A stretch of 34,677 nucleotides of DNA, from the NCBI GenBank assembly GCA_025210375.1, contig JAOASB010000032.1, positions 1 through 34,677 of the forward strand. Reading direction: 5' to 3'. A program made the translations under genes and the position numbers. Below the pieces are notes generated by a model, which did no database searches, had not been told where the DNA came from, and saw nothing but the letters and a program-made list of their open reading frames with translations. This document shows, piece by piece, positions 1-7,103 of the stretch (positions are counted from its first letter, which is position 1; every line of letters begins with the position of its first letter). This stretch comes from Maledivibacter sp. (GTDB taxonomy: Bacteria; Bacillota; Clostridia; Peptostreptococcales; Caminicellaceae).

Positions 1-140
1 CTTCTACAAAAACTATCTACCATATGTAGTCTAAAATTCTTCAAAGCCATACCATCAAATATGCTTATATCTTAAGCAATTAAATCAAGGATGATATTCG
101 CATATTAGGTTTAGCCAAGTAAGAGTTATGCAATTTCCTC
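1..140. repeat. Terminal copy (left) of a MITE-like dispersed repeat
   Basis: Positions 1-141 match 34537-34677 base for base except position 7 (C versus G). The right copy is more complete. It begins near 34518 with an arm (GAGCAAATTGCATAATT) that is repeated inverted at its end (AGAGTTATGCAATTTCCTC, 34658-34676), so the unit is about 159 bp with imperfect terminal inverted repeats. The left copy lacks its first 18 or so bases because the window starts inside it. No ORF lies in it. A repeat of this size at both ends could be why the sequence stops here. Confidence 0.8.
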
Positions 141-141
141 A

Positions 142-490
142 AGTACTAACCCCTGGATATTTCGTAATATTCTGAAATTTTTTTGCCTATTAATACATCC
201 TTACACTTGTAGAATTCCCATATCCATAGGGGGATTAATTAATAGAATTTTTATAAAAAAGTTCTTTTATGTAAACCCTATATTATAGAAAAAATAAAAG
301 CCACATTCAATAATCCTATGGTTCATAGGTTTATTAATGCGACTCTCCATATCTCCCGTCGATGTATTCATCTAAAGAAATTATACCATTTTAGCAATTA
401 AATGTAAATATCAACTCAATTATTGAACTAAGGGTTAAGGTACATTGTTTTATAGCTTTAGCACTGTATTATGATTCAAACCTATTCTCT
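142..490. other. Intergenic stretch downstream of oppD; no gene seen
   Basis: No credible coding frame on either strand. In particular there is no trace of an OppF-type ATPase, which would be expected downstream of oppD. The only structure seen is a hairpin at 309-335 (separate entry). The 3' end of oppD is at 491. Confidence 0.6.
283..335 (-). terminator. Possible terminator of the opp operon
   Basis: Arms AATAATCCTATG and CATAGGTTTATT (309-335, one mismatch, 3-nt loop) form a hairpin about 155 nt past the oppD stop. On the minus strand a T-rich run follows at about 283-300, but it is separated from the stem by roughly 10 nt. It is therefore a weak example of an intrinsic terminator. Confidence 0.35.
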
Positions 491-1459
491 TTATTTCAAT
501 AACCAGCACATAGCTCTTTGATTATCTCCAATCTTAAAATAGGGAGGTTGCTTTTCCATACATATATCCATTTTATAGGGACATCTTGAAGCAAATGGAC
601 AGCCCTTAGGTGGATTTAGCAAGCTTGGTGCAGTTCCATCTATAGGTACCAGTTTTTGATCTTTCCCTAGGTCAAGTCTAGGAACCGATTTAAGAAGCCC
701 CTTAGTATAAGGATGACTGGGCCTATAAAATATATCTCGAACGGCTCCTTCTTCCATAATCATTCCCCCATACATAACAATAACCCTTGAACAGATTTCT
801 GCTACGATGCCTAAATCATGGGTTATAATAATCATAGCTGTATTTATTTTCTCCTTCATTTCCTTAATTAATCTTAATATCTGAGCTTGTATAGTAACAT
901 CTAAAGCCGTAGTAGGCTCGTCGGCTATCAGTAAATCTGGCTCACAGGATAAAGCCATGGCAATCATAGCCCTTTGTCTCATGCCTCCACTGAATTCGTG
1001 GGGATAATTGTCTATTCTTTTTTCCGGAGAGGGTATCCCTACCAGCCTTAGCATCTCAATAGCTTCGTTTCTTGCTTCTTTTTTCTTTAATCCTTTATGC
1101 CTTCTAATAATCTCTATCATCTGTCTACCAACGGTATATACAGGGTTTAGAGATGTCATCGGATTTTGAAAAATCATTGCCATCTTATTTCCCCTCAATA
1201 CCGACATTTCTTTTTCCGATTGCTCCCTCAAATTTGTATCTTTAAATAAAATTTCTCCATCTACAATTCTACCCCTATTCTTTAATAATCCCATAATGGA
1301 TAAAGAAGTGACACTCTTACCACTTCCTGACTCCCCAACAATCCCAACGGTCTCTCCTTTATATATATCAAAATCCACTCCCCTTACCGCCTTAACTTCA
1401 CCCTTCGGTGTAAAAAAGGAGGTCCTAAGATTTTTAACCTGCAGTAGTTTTTGTGACAT
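491..1459 (-). CDS. oppD: Oligopeptide/dipeptide ABC transporter ATP-binding protein, OppD/DppD type
   Basis: This is the cytoplasmic ATPase that powers peptide uptake through the OppB/OppC pore. In the 322-aa product the Walker A motif is GESGSGKS, followed by the Q-loop region (IFQNPMTSLNP), signature SGGMRQR, Walker B LLIADEPTTALD and H-loop ITHD. The C-terminus carries the cysteine-containing oligopeptide-transporter extension (CPFASRCPY) typical of OppD/DppD. An upstream ATG at 1477 exists, but GGAGTG lies 7 nt before ATG 1459, so I chose the latter. It is the last gene of oppA-B-C-D. OppD normally pairs with OppF, yet no oppF follows, so the partner must be encoded elsewhere or OppD acts as a homodimer. 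The peptide-versus-nickel or other substrate choice cannot be read from the sequence. Confidence 0.93.
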   Translation of the reverse strand: MSQKLLQVKNLRTSFFTPKGEVKAVRGVDFDIYKGETVGIVGESGSGKSVTSLSIMGLLKNRGRIVDGEILFKDTNLREQSEKEMSVLRGNKMAMIFQNPMTSLNPVYTVGRQMIEIIRRHKGLKKKEARNEAIEMLRLVGIPSPEKRIDNYPHEFSGGMRQRAMIAMALSCEPDLLIADEPTTALDVTIQAQILRLIKEMKEKINTAMIIITHDLGIVAEICSRVIVMYGGMIMEEGAVRDIFYRPSHPYTKGLLKSVPRLDLGKDQKLVPIDGTAPSLLNPPKGCPFASRCPYKMDICMEKQPPYFKIGDNQRAMCWLLK

Positions 1460-1488
1460 ATCTATCACTCCATACATATCTATTTCTA

Positions 1489-2331
1489 TCAGTCATTTAT
1501 CTTTGGTTCAAATGCTACCCTAAAAACATCACCAAGAATATTGAAACTAAGTACAGTTAGTAGGATAAGTATACCAGGAAACATAGCTAGATATGGTGCT
1601 TCTCCTATAAAACCTTGGGCATTTTTTAACATACTTCCCCAGGAAGCATTGGGTTGTTGGACTCCTAGTCCTAAAAAACTCAATGCGGATTCCATAAGTA
1701 TTGCCCTAGCCATATTAATAGTGGCAGCAACAATTACCGTTGACAATATATTGGGTATAATATGCTTTATAATAATATTCTTGGAACTTTGTCCTGCCAC
1801 CTTGGCATATAGAACATATTCTCTTTCCTTTATGGAGAGGGTTTCTCCCCTCACAATTCTAGCAATCCCCATCCAACTCAATAATCCAATGATAATTATT
1901 ATATTATGTACACCTGGGTCCATATATGTGTTTGCAATTAGAATTAGTATGAAGGCCGGTATACTCATCAATATATCAATACCTCGCATTATTATACCAT
2001 CGACTTTTCCTCCGAAATAGCCACTTATCGTCCCTACTATAGTTCCTATGGTGGTAGAAATGAGCATTGCTAAAAAGCCCACAGTAAGGGATATCCTCCC
2101 ACCGTATAAGGCCCTTGTAAAATAATCTCGTCCATAATCATCGGTGCCAAAGAAATGCTTAATACTGGGCTTTACTAATCTATTGATAATATCTATTTCA
2201 GCTGGATCATAGGGTGTTATGAAGGCTAAAAGGGATGCAATAACTAATATCCCGATTATTAATATAGCGGCCTTTGCTAAGTAGTTTTCCTTTAACTGAA
2301 TTTTTATATTTTCTAATATCCGTTTATTCAT
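1489..2331 (-). CDS. oppC: Oligopeptide/dipeptide ABC transporter permease, OppC/DppC type
   Basis: Inner-membrane permease of 280 aa with an N-terminal helix (AAILIIGILVIASLLAFI), the family's N-terminal motif HFFGTDDYGRDYFTRALYGG and a binding-protein-dependent transport domain of about five helices. The EAA-loop region that contacts the ATPase is around REYVLYAKVAGQSSKNIIIK. The frame opens upstream at 2388, but GGGGTGA sits 5 nt before ATG 2331, which also fits the 4-nt gap to oppB. Together with OppB it forms the heterodimeric channel. Length and motif order match the family, and no damage was seen. Confidence 0.93.
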   Translation of the reverse strand: MNKRILENIKIQLKENYLAKAAILIIGILVIASLLAFITPYDPAEIDIINRLVKPSIKHFFGTDDYGRDYFTRALYGGRISLTVGFLAMLISTTIGTIVGTISGYFGGKVDGIIMRGIDILMSIPAFILILIANTYMDPGVHNIIIIIGLLSWMGIARIVRGETLSIKEREYVLYAKVAGQSSKNIIIKHIIPNILSTVIVAATINMARAILMESALSFLGLGVQQPNASWGSMLKNAQGFIGEAPYLAMFPGILILLTVLSFNILGDVFRVAFEPKIND

Positions 2332-2335
2332 ACTA

Positions 2336-3286
2336 TCACCCCAAGTCCCTAATTCTAGGATCAACAAACCCATATAGGATATCTGCAATCAAATTCCCTA
2401 CTATAAGTAATAAAGAAGATATCATTGTTATTGCCATAATTATAGGATAGTCAAAGCTAAAGATTGCATTTATTCCAAGACGTCCCATTCCTGGCCAGCC
2501 AAATACCGTTTCCGTAATAAATGCTCCAGCTACAAGTTGTGGTAAAGACATTCCCAGTATAGTTATTACTGGTAAAAGGACATTTTTTAAAATATGATTA
2601 AATAGAATTTTTGTCTTGTTTGATCCAAAGGCATATTGTATAGTAACATATTCCTCCCCAAGCTGACTAATTGTATTTGATCTAATATATCTCATTATTT
2701 CCGAAATATTACCAAAACTCAGTACAATACAAGGCATTATACCATGTTTAATTACATCACCAAAGGAATTAACTCCAATCGTATGCATGCCCATACTAGG
2801 CAGTAAATTTAATTTTAAAGAGAATATATAAATAAGCATCATTGCAAACCAAAAACTTGGGATTGAAATTCCAATATAAGAAATGATATTTAAAACATTA
2901 TCAATAAATTTATTTTTATTTACTCCGGCTATTAGTCCCAATGGAATTGACACAATTAAGGCCATTATAAGGGATGCTCCTCCCAAGCCAACTGTAGCAG
3001 GTAATCTCTCCATAATTTGATCTAACACAGGTCTATGATTTATATATGAATATCCAAAATCTCCTTTGAAGATATTTTTTATCCACATAAAGTATTGAAT
3101 TATTATAGGCCTATCCAGTCCCATATTATGCCTGATTCTTTCAATATCCGCTGGACTCATTTTAGGTGTTACAAAGGCCTCAACGGGATCTCCTGGGGCC
3201 AACTGTATAAGCATAAAGGAAACAATTGATACAAATAAAAGCATGGGTATGGCTTGTATTATTCTCTTGATAATCAATTTAATCAT
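2336..3286 (-). CDS. oppB: Oligopeptide/dipeptide ABC transporter permease, OppB/DppB type
   Basis: The 316-aa product starts with the OppB-type N-terminus (MIKLIIKRIIQAIPMLLFVS) and has the conserved LAPGDPVEAF segment, about six membrane helices, and the C-terminal signature ETVFGWPGMGRLGINAI. The EAA-loop region is near EEYVTIQYAFGSNKTKILFN. ATG 3286 has GGGGAG 7 nt upstream, so I preferred it to the longer frame beginning at 3322. It lies 4 nt upstream of oppC and 126 bp downstream of oppA. The oppA-oppB gap holds one copy of the 35-bp dispersed repeat. Such a gap could let oppA be made in excess, as is common for binding proteins, but no terminator-like stem was identified there. Confidence 0.93.
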   Translation of the reverse strand: MIKLIIKRIIQAIPMLLFVSIVSFMLIQLAPGDPVEAFVTPKMSPADIERIRHNMGLDRPIIIQYFMWIKNIFKGDFGYSYINHRPVLDQIMERLPATVGLGGASLIMALIVSIPLGLIAGVNKNKFIDNVLNIISYIGISIPSFWFAMMLIYIFSLKLNLLPSMGMHTIGVNSFGDVIKHGIMPCIVLSFGNISEIMRYIRSNTISQLGEEYVTIQYAFGSNKTKILFNHILKNVLLPVITILGMSLPQLVAGAFITETVFGWPGMGRLGINAIFSFDYPIIMAITMISSLLLIVGNLIADILYGFVDPRIRDLG

Positions 3287-3365
3287 AATTTCTCCCCTAA
3301 TAATTAAGAAGAAAATAGCCAAATATATTCATACTACATTATACATTGGTCTATTTTCTTCAATG

Positions 3366-3399
3366 GTATATAGAGATTCCAGTCAAAACTTTAATTTAG
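3366..3399 (-). repeat. 35-bp dispersed repeat, copy A
   Basis: The minus strand reads CTAAATTAAAGTTTTGACTG followed by GAATCTCTATATA, matching copies B and E at most positions. It lies in the oppA-oppB gap, more than 25 kb from the other copies. Confidence 0.7.
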
Positions 3400-3412
3400 G
3401 ACTCTCTATACT

Positions 3413-5029
3413 TTATTCAGTCATGTAAAGCTTAGATAAATCTTCAAACATAAATATAGGAGCAGGTTTAGCCTCTTCTATTCCACCATATTTTTTATTG
3501 ATAGCTACAATAGATTTTGGGTAAGCTATTGGATATTCTATCATATCTTCAACTATAGTTTGTTGTATAGTTTTATAAAGCTCACTTCTTTTCTCCTTAT
3601 CAGTCTCAATGGCGGCTTTTCCCCATAGATCATCTATATCTGAGTTACTGTATCCCATAAAATTATACATTTGTCCAGTTTTGAAAATACTTTTATATAC
3701 ATCTGGCTCAGAACCCATTACATAACCATTAAAGGCCATGTCAAAATCTGTATTTTTAGGATTTAGTAGTTTTTGATAAAATGCACCTCTATCTAATGCC
3801 ATTAATTCTACATTTATGCCAATACCCTTTAATCTTTGTTGAATCACTAATCCTTGACTTTCTTGATCCTTTTTAGAGTTAATATATGCCAGTTTTAGGT
3901 TTAGGTTTTCTACACCGGCATTAGCCATTAATTCCTTAGCTTTTTCAAGGTTATAATCAAAAGGATTTACATCATCGGTATAAAAAGCTGTATCTGGAGT
4001 AAAGATAGAATAAGCTGGGTCAGCATAATCACTTGATATGTAAGCAGCTTTTACAAGTTCATCCTTATCTATTGCATAGGCTATAGCTTGTCTCATATCC
4101 TTATTTTTTAATGTTTCGTTATTTAAAATAAATACCATATTGTTTAACATACCCTCATTAAATGTAAATACATTTAATTTATCATCCTTAGAAAACTTTT
4201 CCGCATCATTAGCTGAAATATATTTTGCTGATAATTCTCCTGTTTGCAATGCAATATTTGATGTATTTTCATCTCCAATAACTCTATAAACAACCGTATC
4301 TAGATAGGCTTTTCCACCATAGTAGTCATCAAATCTTTCAAGTATCACATTTTCTCCCGATACAAATTCTTTAAATTTAAATGGCCCTGAGCCTACTGGA
4401 CTATCATTTTTTTCGCTCTTGGCTAAATCCTTTTCTCCTTCAAAAATATGCTTTGGTATTGGATAAAATTGGTCCATACTTCCCATAAAGGTCATTGAAA
4501 GCTCCGGCAGCTTAAAGTCCAATGTTAAATCATTGATTTTATTAACTTCAATTTGTTTACCATTTATAATGAAATTTTCTCTTATTGTACTATTTTGATT
4601 TGGATCTAATATCTGCTGTAATGTAAATATAACATCATCGGCAGTTAGTGCATGTCCATCATGCCATTTTATACCTTCTTTTAGTTTCAAAGTGTAGGTC
4701 ATATAATCCTCGGATGGCGTAATACTTTCAGCTAGATAGTAGTGAACTTCTCCATTATTTGTATTATATAAAGGATCATATAATGCATTATTAACAGTCA
4801 TTGTAACTCTATCATTCCCATATAAAGGATTGAGTACTAAAGGATCGCTTCCTATTGGGAAAACAATACTTCCACCATTCATTGGTTCTTTAGCTTGCTG
4901 TATATCAGTGTTTTTTTGAGTATCTCCATTGTTATTTTCTTTTCCTTCCTTAGCTGTTTCCCCTCCACAAGCAGCAAGAAAAACCATACATAATATCATT
5001 ATTCCAGTAAATATTTTTTTAAATCTCAT
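3413..5029 (-). CDS. oppA: Peptide ABC transporter substrate-binding lipoprotein (SBP family 5)
   Basis: Extracellular, membrane-anchored solute receptor of 538 aa. The signal peptide ends in lipobox LAAC, with lipidated Cys21, and is followed by a charged Asn/Lys/Glu-rich linker. The mature part shows family-5 hallmarks: the DPLVLNPLYGNDRV region, LKEGIKWHDGHALTADDVIFT, and RQAIAYAIDKDELV. GGGAGG sits 6-7 nt before ATG 5029. It is the first gene of the opp operon. The length is normal and the frame is intact. Whether the ligand is oligopeptide, dipeptide or another small molecule cannot be told from sequence alone. Confidence 0.93.
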   Translation of the reverse strand: MRFKKIFTGIMILCMVFLAACGGETAKEGKENNNGDTQKNTDIQQAKEPMNGGSIVFPIGSDPLVLNPLYGNDRVTMTVNNALYDPLYNTNNGEVHYYLAESITPSEDYMTYTLKLKEGIKWHDGHALTADDVIFTLQQILDPNQNSTIRENFIINGKQIEVNKINDLTLDFKLPELSMTFMGSMDQFYPIPKHIFEGEKDLAKSEKNDSPVGSGPFKFKEFVSGENVILERFDDYYGGKAYLDTVVYRVIGDENTSNIALQTGELSAKYISANDAEKFSKDDKLNVFTFNEGMLNNMVFILNNETLKNKDMRQAIAYAIDKDELVKAAYISSDYADPAYSIFTPDTAFYTDDVNPFDYNLEKAKELMANAGVENLNLKLAYINSKKDQESQGLVIQQRLKGIGINVELMALDRGAFYQKLLNPKNTDFDMAFNGYVMGSEPDVYKSIFKTGQMYNFMGYSNSDIDDLWGKAAIETDKEKRSELYKTIQQTIVEDMIEYPIAYPKSIVAINKKYGGIEEAKPAPIFMFEDLSKLYMTE

Positions 5030-5056
5030 ATTATTCCTCCCTAAGAATCATATTTT

Positions 5057-5100
5057 CTCGGAATCACCCGAGTATAATGTTGTAGGAATTCCCTAGAAAC
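5057..5100 (-). promoter_or_regulatory. Candidate opp promoter with overlapping palindromes
   Basis: On the minus strand TATACT (5071-5076) is a fair -10. At 17-bp spacing the -35 would be TTTCTA, which is poor. Two dyads overlap it: CTCGG/CCGAG just downstream (about 5057-5072) and TAGGGAATTCCTA in the spacer. A weak -35 with symmetric sites suggests regulation by a DNA-binding protein, but I recognise no specific operator. Confidence 0.35.
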
Positions 5101-5331
5101 ATATACCCTTTGACACATTGAATTCTCTAAATACTAGGTAAATGTCTCTGCTTTATTTCCCCATGTATTATATCATCTACAAACATAAGTATGAAATAAA
5201 ATTTTTTTATACGAAAATTTTATTTATTAAAAATTTTTATGTTGTACCTATGCAATCCTATAGTTTAGGACTAGATACCCGAGTAATACTTTCCAATAAA
5301 TATATGGATTACTATATAAATTATAGACCTC

Positions 5332-5360
5332 AAAAAAACTTGGGAACTGCCCCCAAGTTT
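5332..5360 (-). terminator. Intrinsic terminator (minus strand) without an obvious gene
   Basis: Perfect 9-bp stem AAACTTGGG (5336-5344) / CCCAAGTTT (5352-5360) with a 7-nt loop, followed on the minus strand by a run of T. This is a classic Rho-independent shape. The only minus-strand coding trace upstream is the short remnant at 5561-5674. Confidence 0.6.
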
Positions 5361-5560
5361 CTATAAACATAATTGTATAAATCTACAAAAATTACGTCAA
5401 GTAACCATATGTTTCATATCCACTTTTTTCTTTATATAATACTAATGTTTCTAAGAACCTTTGTCTTTATTCATCATTTTCAAACAAATCTTGTCTATAA
5501 CTATGTCTAGGGAACGCAATAATTCCATCCCCTAGACACTTTAATACTCTACCCCAAGGC

Positions 5561-5674
5561 TTAATTGGATATCTTCTTTGTGGTACTTAAAACAAATTTA
5601 ATGGCTGCAAAGTATGCCTCTTTCTCTTCATTACTCAGAACCCGGGGACAGGTTGGCTGTCCTGTTTCTATTCG
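5561..5674 (-). pseudogene. Possible C-terminal remnant of an unidentified gene
   Basis: A 37-codon open stretch on the minus strand, bounded by stops, reads ETGQPTCPRVLSNEEKEAYF and continues to a Lys-rich end. The composition looks like real protein rather than random translation, but there is no start codon or ribosome binding site and I do not recognise the family. A stem (5505-5537) and then a terminator (5332-5360) follow it in the same direction, as they would after a real gene. Confidence 0.25.
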
Positions 5675-5907
5675 CTAAATTTGAGGATGTAAATTAACTT
5701 ATTCTTAGGTTTGCATAACCCTATCTTATAGTGTGTCAAAACTTAGAAATTTATCAGGGCTAAAATGTACGGAAAACCCCGAACTTGACAAATTTACAAG
5801 TTTTATAATTAGTTTGGCTGGTTAATAGGCTCATATGAAATTATGGTTAACCGTTTAAACAAAGATTTATTTGCACCCCCGTTTACTGTGCTATTATGCA
5901 AGAAATC

Positions 5908-5958
5908 GGGACAAAACTCCTGTCATTTTGTCCCATTACTGTCCCTTTGTCCCATTAG
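5908..5958. repeat. GTCCC-rich hairpin/direct repeat at MATE truncation point
   Basis: GGGACAAAA (5908-5916) and TTTTGTCCC (5926-5934) form a 9-bp stem. TTTGTCCCATTA then recurs at about 5928 and 5947. Such GGGAC/GTCCC hairpins are frequent as REP-like dispersed elements in clostridial genomes, though I cannot confirm this one is mobile. It ends where homology to a MATE transporter begins. Confidence 0.45.
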
Positions 5959-6699
5959 ATTTTTAGTCCTACTTTCTTTCTATATGAGAAAAAAAGTATA
6001 TTATCAATTACAAAAAAGAATTTCATTCCAAAGTTTGATGAAATTAAAGATATAGTTAGTGTTGGATTTACTTCATTTTTATCAACAATTGGAGCAAGTG
6101 TAGCTTCAGTATTCTTGAATCGTGCATTAATCACATATGGAGGAAATGCAGCAATCACTGCTATAGGTGCTATAAGTAGCTTATCCACTTTATTTTTGAT
6201 GCCCATAATAGGAATTCAGCAGGGTATGCAACCAATAATAAGCTACAATCATGGTTCAATGCTTAAAGATAGAGTGAATAAAACTGTACTATTGAGTATT
6301 ATAATATCATCAGCATTTGTCGTGATAGTGTTCGTTTGCCTACAGATATTCCCTGAAACTTTCATGTCTATGTTCTTAAGCAAAGAATCCAGTACCATGC
6401 AGGTGGCTGTTACAGGATTAAGATACTATATAATTATGCTACCAGGATTAGGTATAGGCTTTATTGGCTCAGCATATTTTCAGTCAATCGCTAAAAGCAA
6501 AGAGGCAATAATTTTGGGCTCTTTAAGACAGTTTATATTGTTAATCCCTTTAGTTATAATCTTACCAAAACTATTTGGTTTAAAAGGAGTATGGTTATCT
6601 ACTCCCGTGGCTGATGCCATCACAATATTAGCAACGACTATACTATTAATCAGGGATATTAAGACTCCTTATAAGCAAGTAATGGTACAATCAAGCTAA
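5959..6699 (+). pseudogene. 5'-truncated MATE-family efflux transporter (C-terminal half)
   Basis: The frame is open from the stop at 5956-5958 to 6699. It reads as the second half of a MepA-like MATE transporter. A linker (KKNFIPKFDEIKDIVSVGF) leads into a helix with the GFTSFLSTIGASVASVFLN segment, then ITYGGNAAITAIGA, IGIQQGMQPIISYNHGS, and four or five more helices. The usual length is about 450 aa, and only about 240 codons remain. The first possible start, TTG 6115, lies inside the fold. No signal or N-terminal half precedes it, because similarity begins abruptly beside the GTCCC repeats. A functional half-transporter is unlikely. Decay by deletion or element insertion is the simplest reading. 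Confidence 0.75.
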
Positions 6700-6720
6700 A
6701 GATTTATTTAAGTAAATGAA

Positions 6721-6765
6721 GGAGCTGTGTCAAAATGATTTGAAAAACCATTTTGATACAGCTCC
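6721..6765. terminator. Long hairpin downstream of MATE remnant
   Basis: GGAGCTGTGTCAAAATG (6721-6737) pairs with CATTTTGATACAGCTCC (6749-6765). This is 17 bp with one G-U pair and an 11-nt loop. The T-run after it is weak (TAGTTATATCT). It may be a terminator or a remnant of a mobile element end. Confidence 0.5.
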
Positions 6766-6772
6766 TAGTTAT

Positions 6773-6838
6773 ATCTAGGGGGACGGAGTTATTGACAATA
6801 TTATGTTTTAGAAACATATTGTCGATGACTTCCTAGAT
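6773..6838. repeat. Imperfect 66-bp inverted repeat
   Basis: Outer arms ATCTAGG/CCTAGAT (6773-6779, 6832-6838) and inner arms GACAATAT.ATGTTT/AAACATATTGTC fold into an interrupted stem directly after the hairpin at 6721-6765. No protein is encoded. It could be a small foldback element. Confidence 0.45.
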
Positions 6839-7039
6839 AGTCATGATCATATTTTGTCTATTTATTCATCCCAATATTATGTGATATATTCCTGTTTTAC
6901 TTCTCTTGCATACTACTCTTTGCGTATTTATTAGCCTATGATTATTCTAACAAATTGTTCTGTGTGGAAGCATCAACTCCGACCCCTTGCTTCTACTATT
7001 GGAGATATAGTCGGAAACTGTCGGAAAAAATTACTACTA

Positions 7040-7103
7040 ATGACGAATTATATAAATTATGATATAATATGTTCGAAATTACATAATTTAAGGAGGCCGA
7101 AAG
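7040..7103 (+). promoter_or_regulatory. Candidate promoter and ribosome binding site of the LamG/cohesin gene
   Basis: TATAAT lies at 7063-7068, about 35 nt before the ATG. A clear -35 at the right distance is not seen. AGGAGG (7091-7096) lies 7 nt before ATG 7104 and fixes the start. Confidence 0.45.

Larger units (their letters stand above)
5101..5958. other. Gene-poor, degraded intergenic region
   Basis: No intact gene is evident over about 860 bp. It contains a minus-strand hairpin with a T-run (5332-5360), a second stem (GTCTAGGG/CCCTAGAC, 5505-5537), a short coding-like remnant (5561-5674), and the GGGACAAAA/TTTTGTCCC hairpin (5908-5934) just before the truncated MATE gene. The 74-codon plus-strand frame at 5142-5366 has no ribosome binding site and runs through a terminator stem, so it is not called. 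Confidence 0.5.
6700..7103. other. Intergenic region with two large hairpins and a promoter
   Basis: After the MATE remnant come a 17-bp stem at 6721-6765 and a longer imperfect inverted repeat at 6773-6838. About 220 bp without recognisable genes follow, and then the promoter and ribosome binding site of the gene at 7104. The 76-codon frame at 6938-7168 overlaps that gene and lacks a binding site. Confidence 0.5.

Noticed and set aside
1541..2020. 159-codon plus-strand frame opposite oppC
   Set aside because: It is fully antisense to a well-supported permease, with no binding site and no recognisable domain.
5785..5809. TTGACA ... TATAAT as a plus-strand promoter for the MATE remnant
   Set aside because: Spacing is only 13 bp, too short for a sigma-A promoter.
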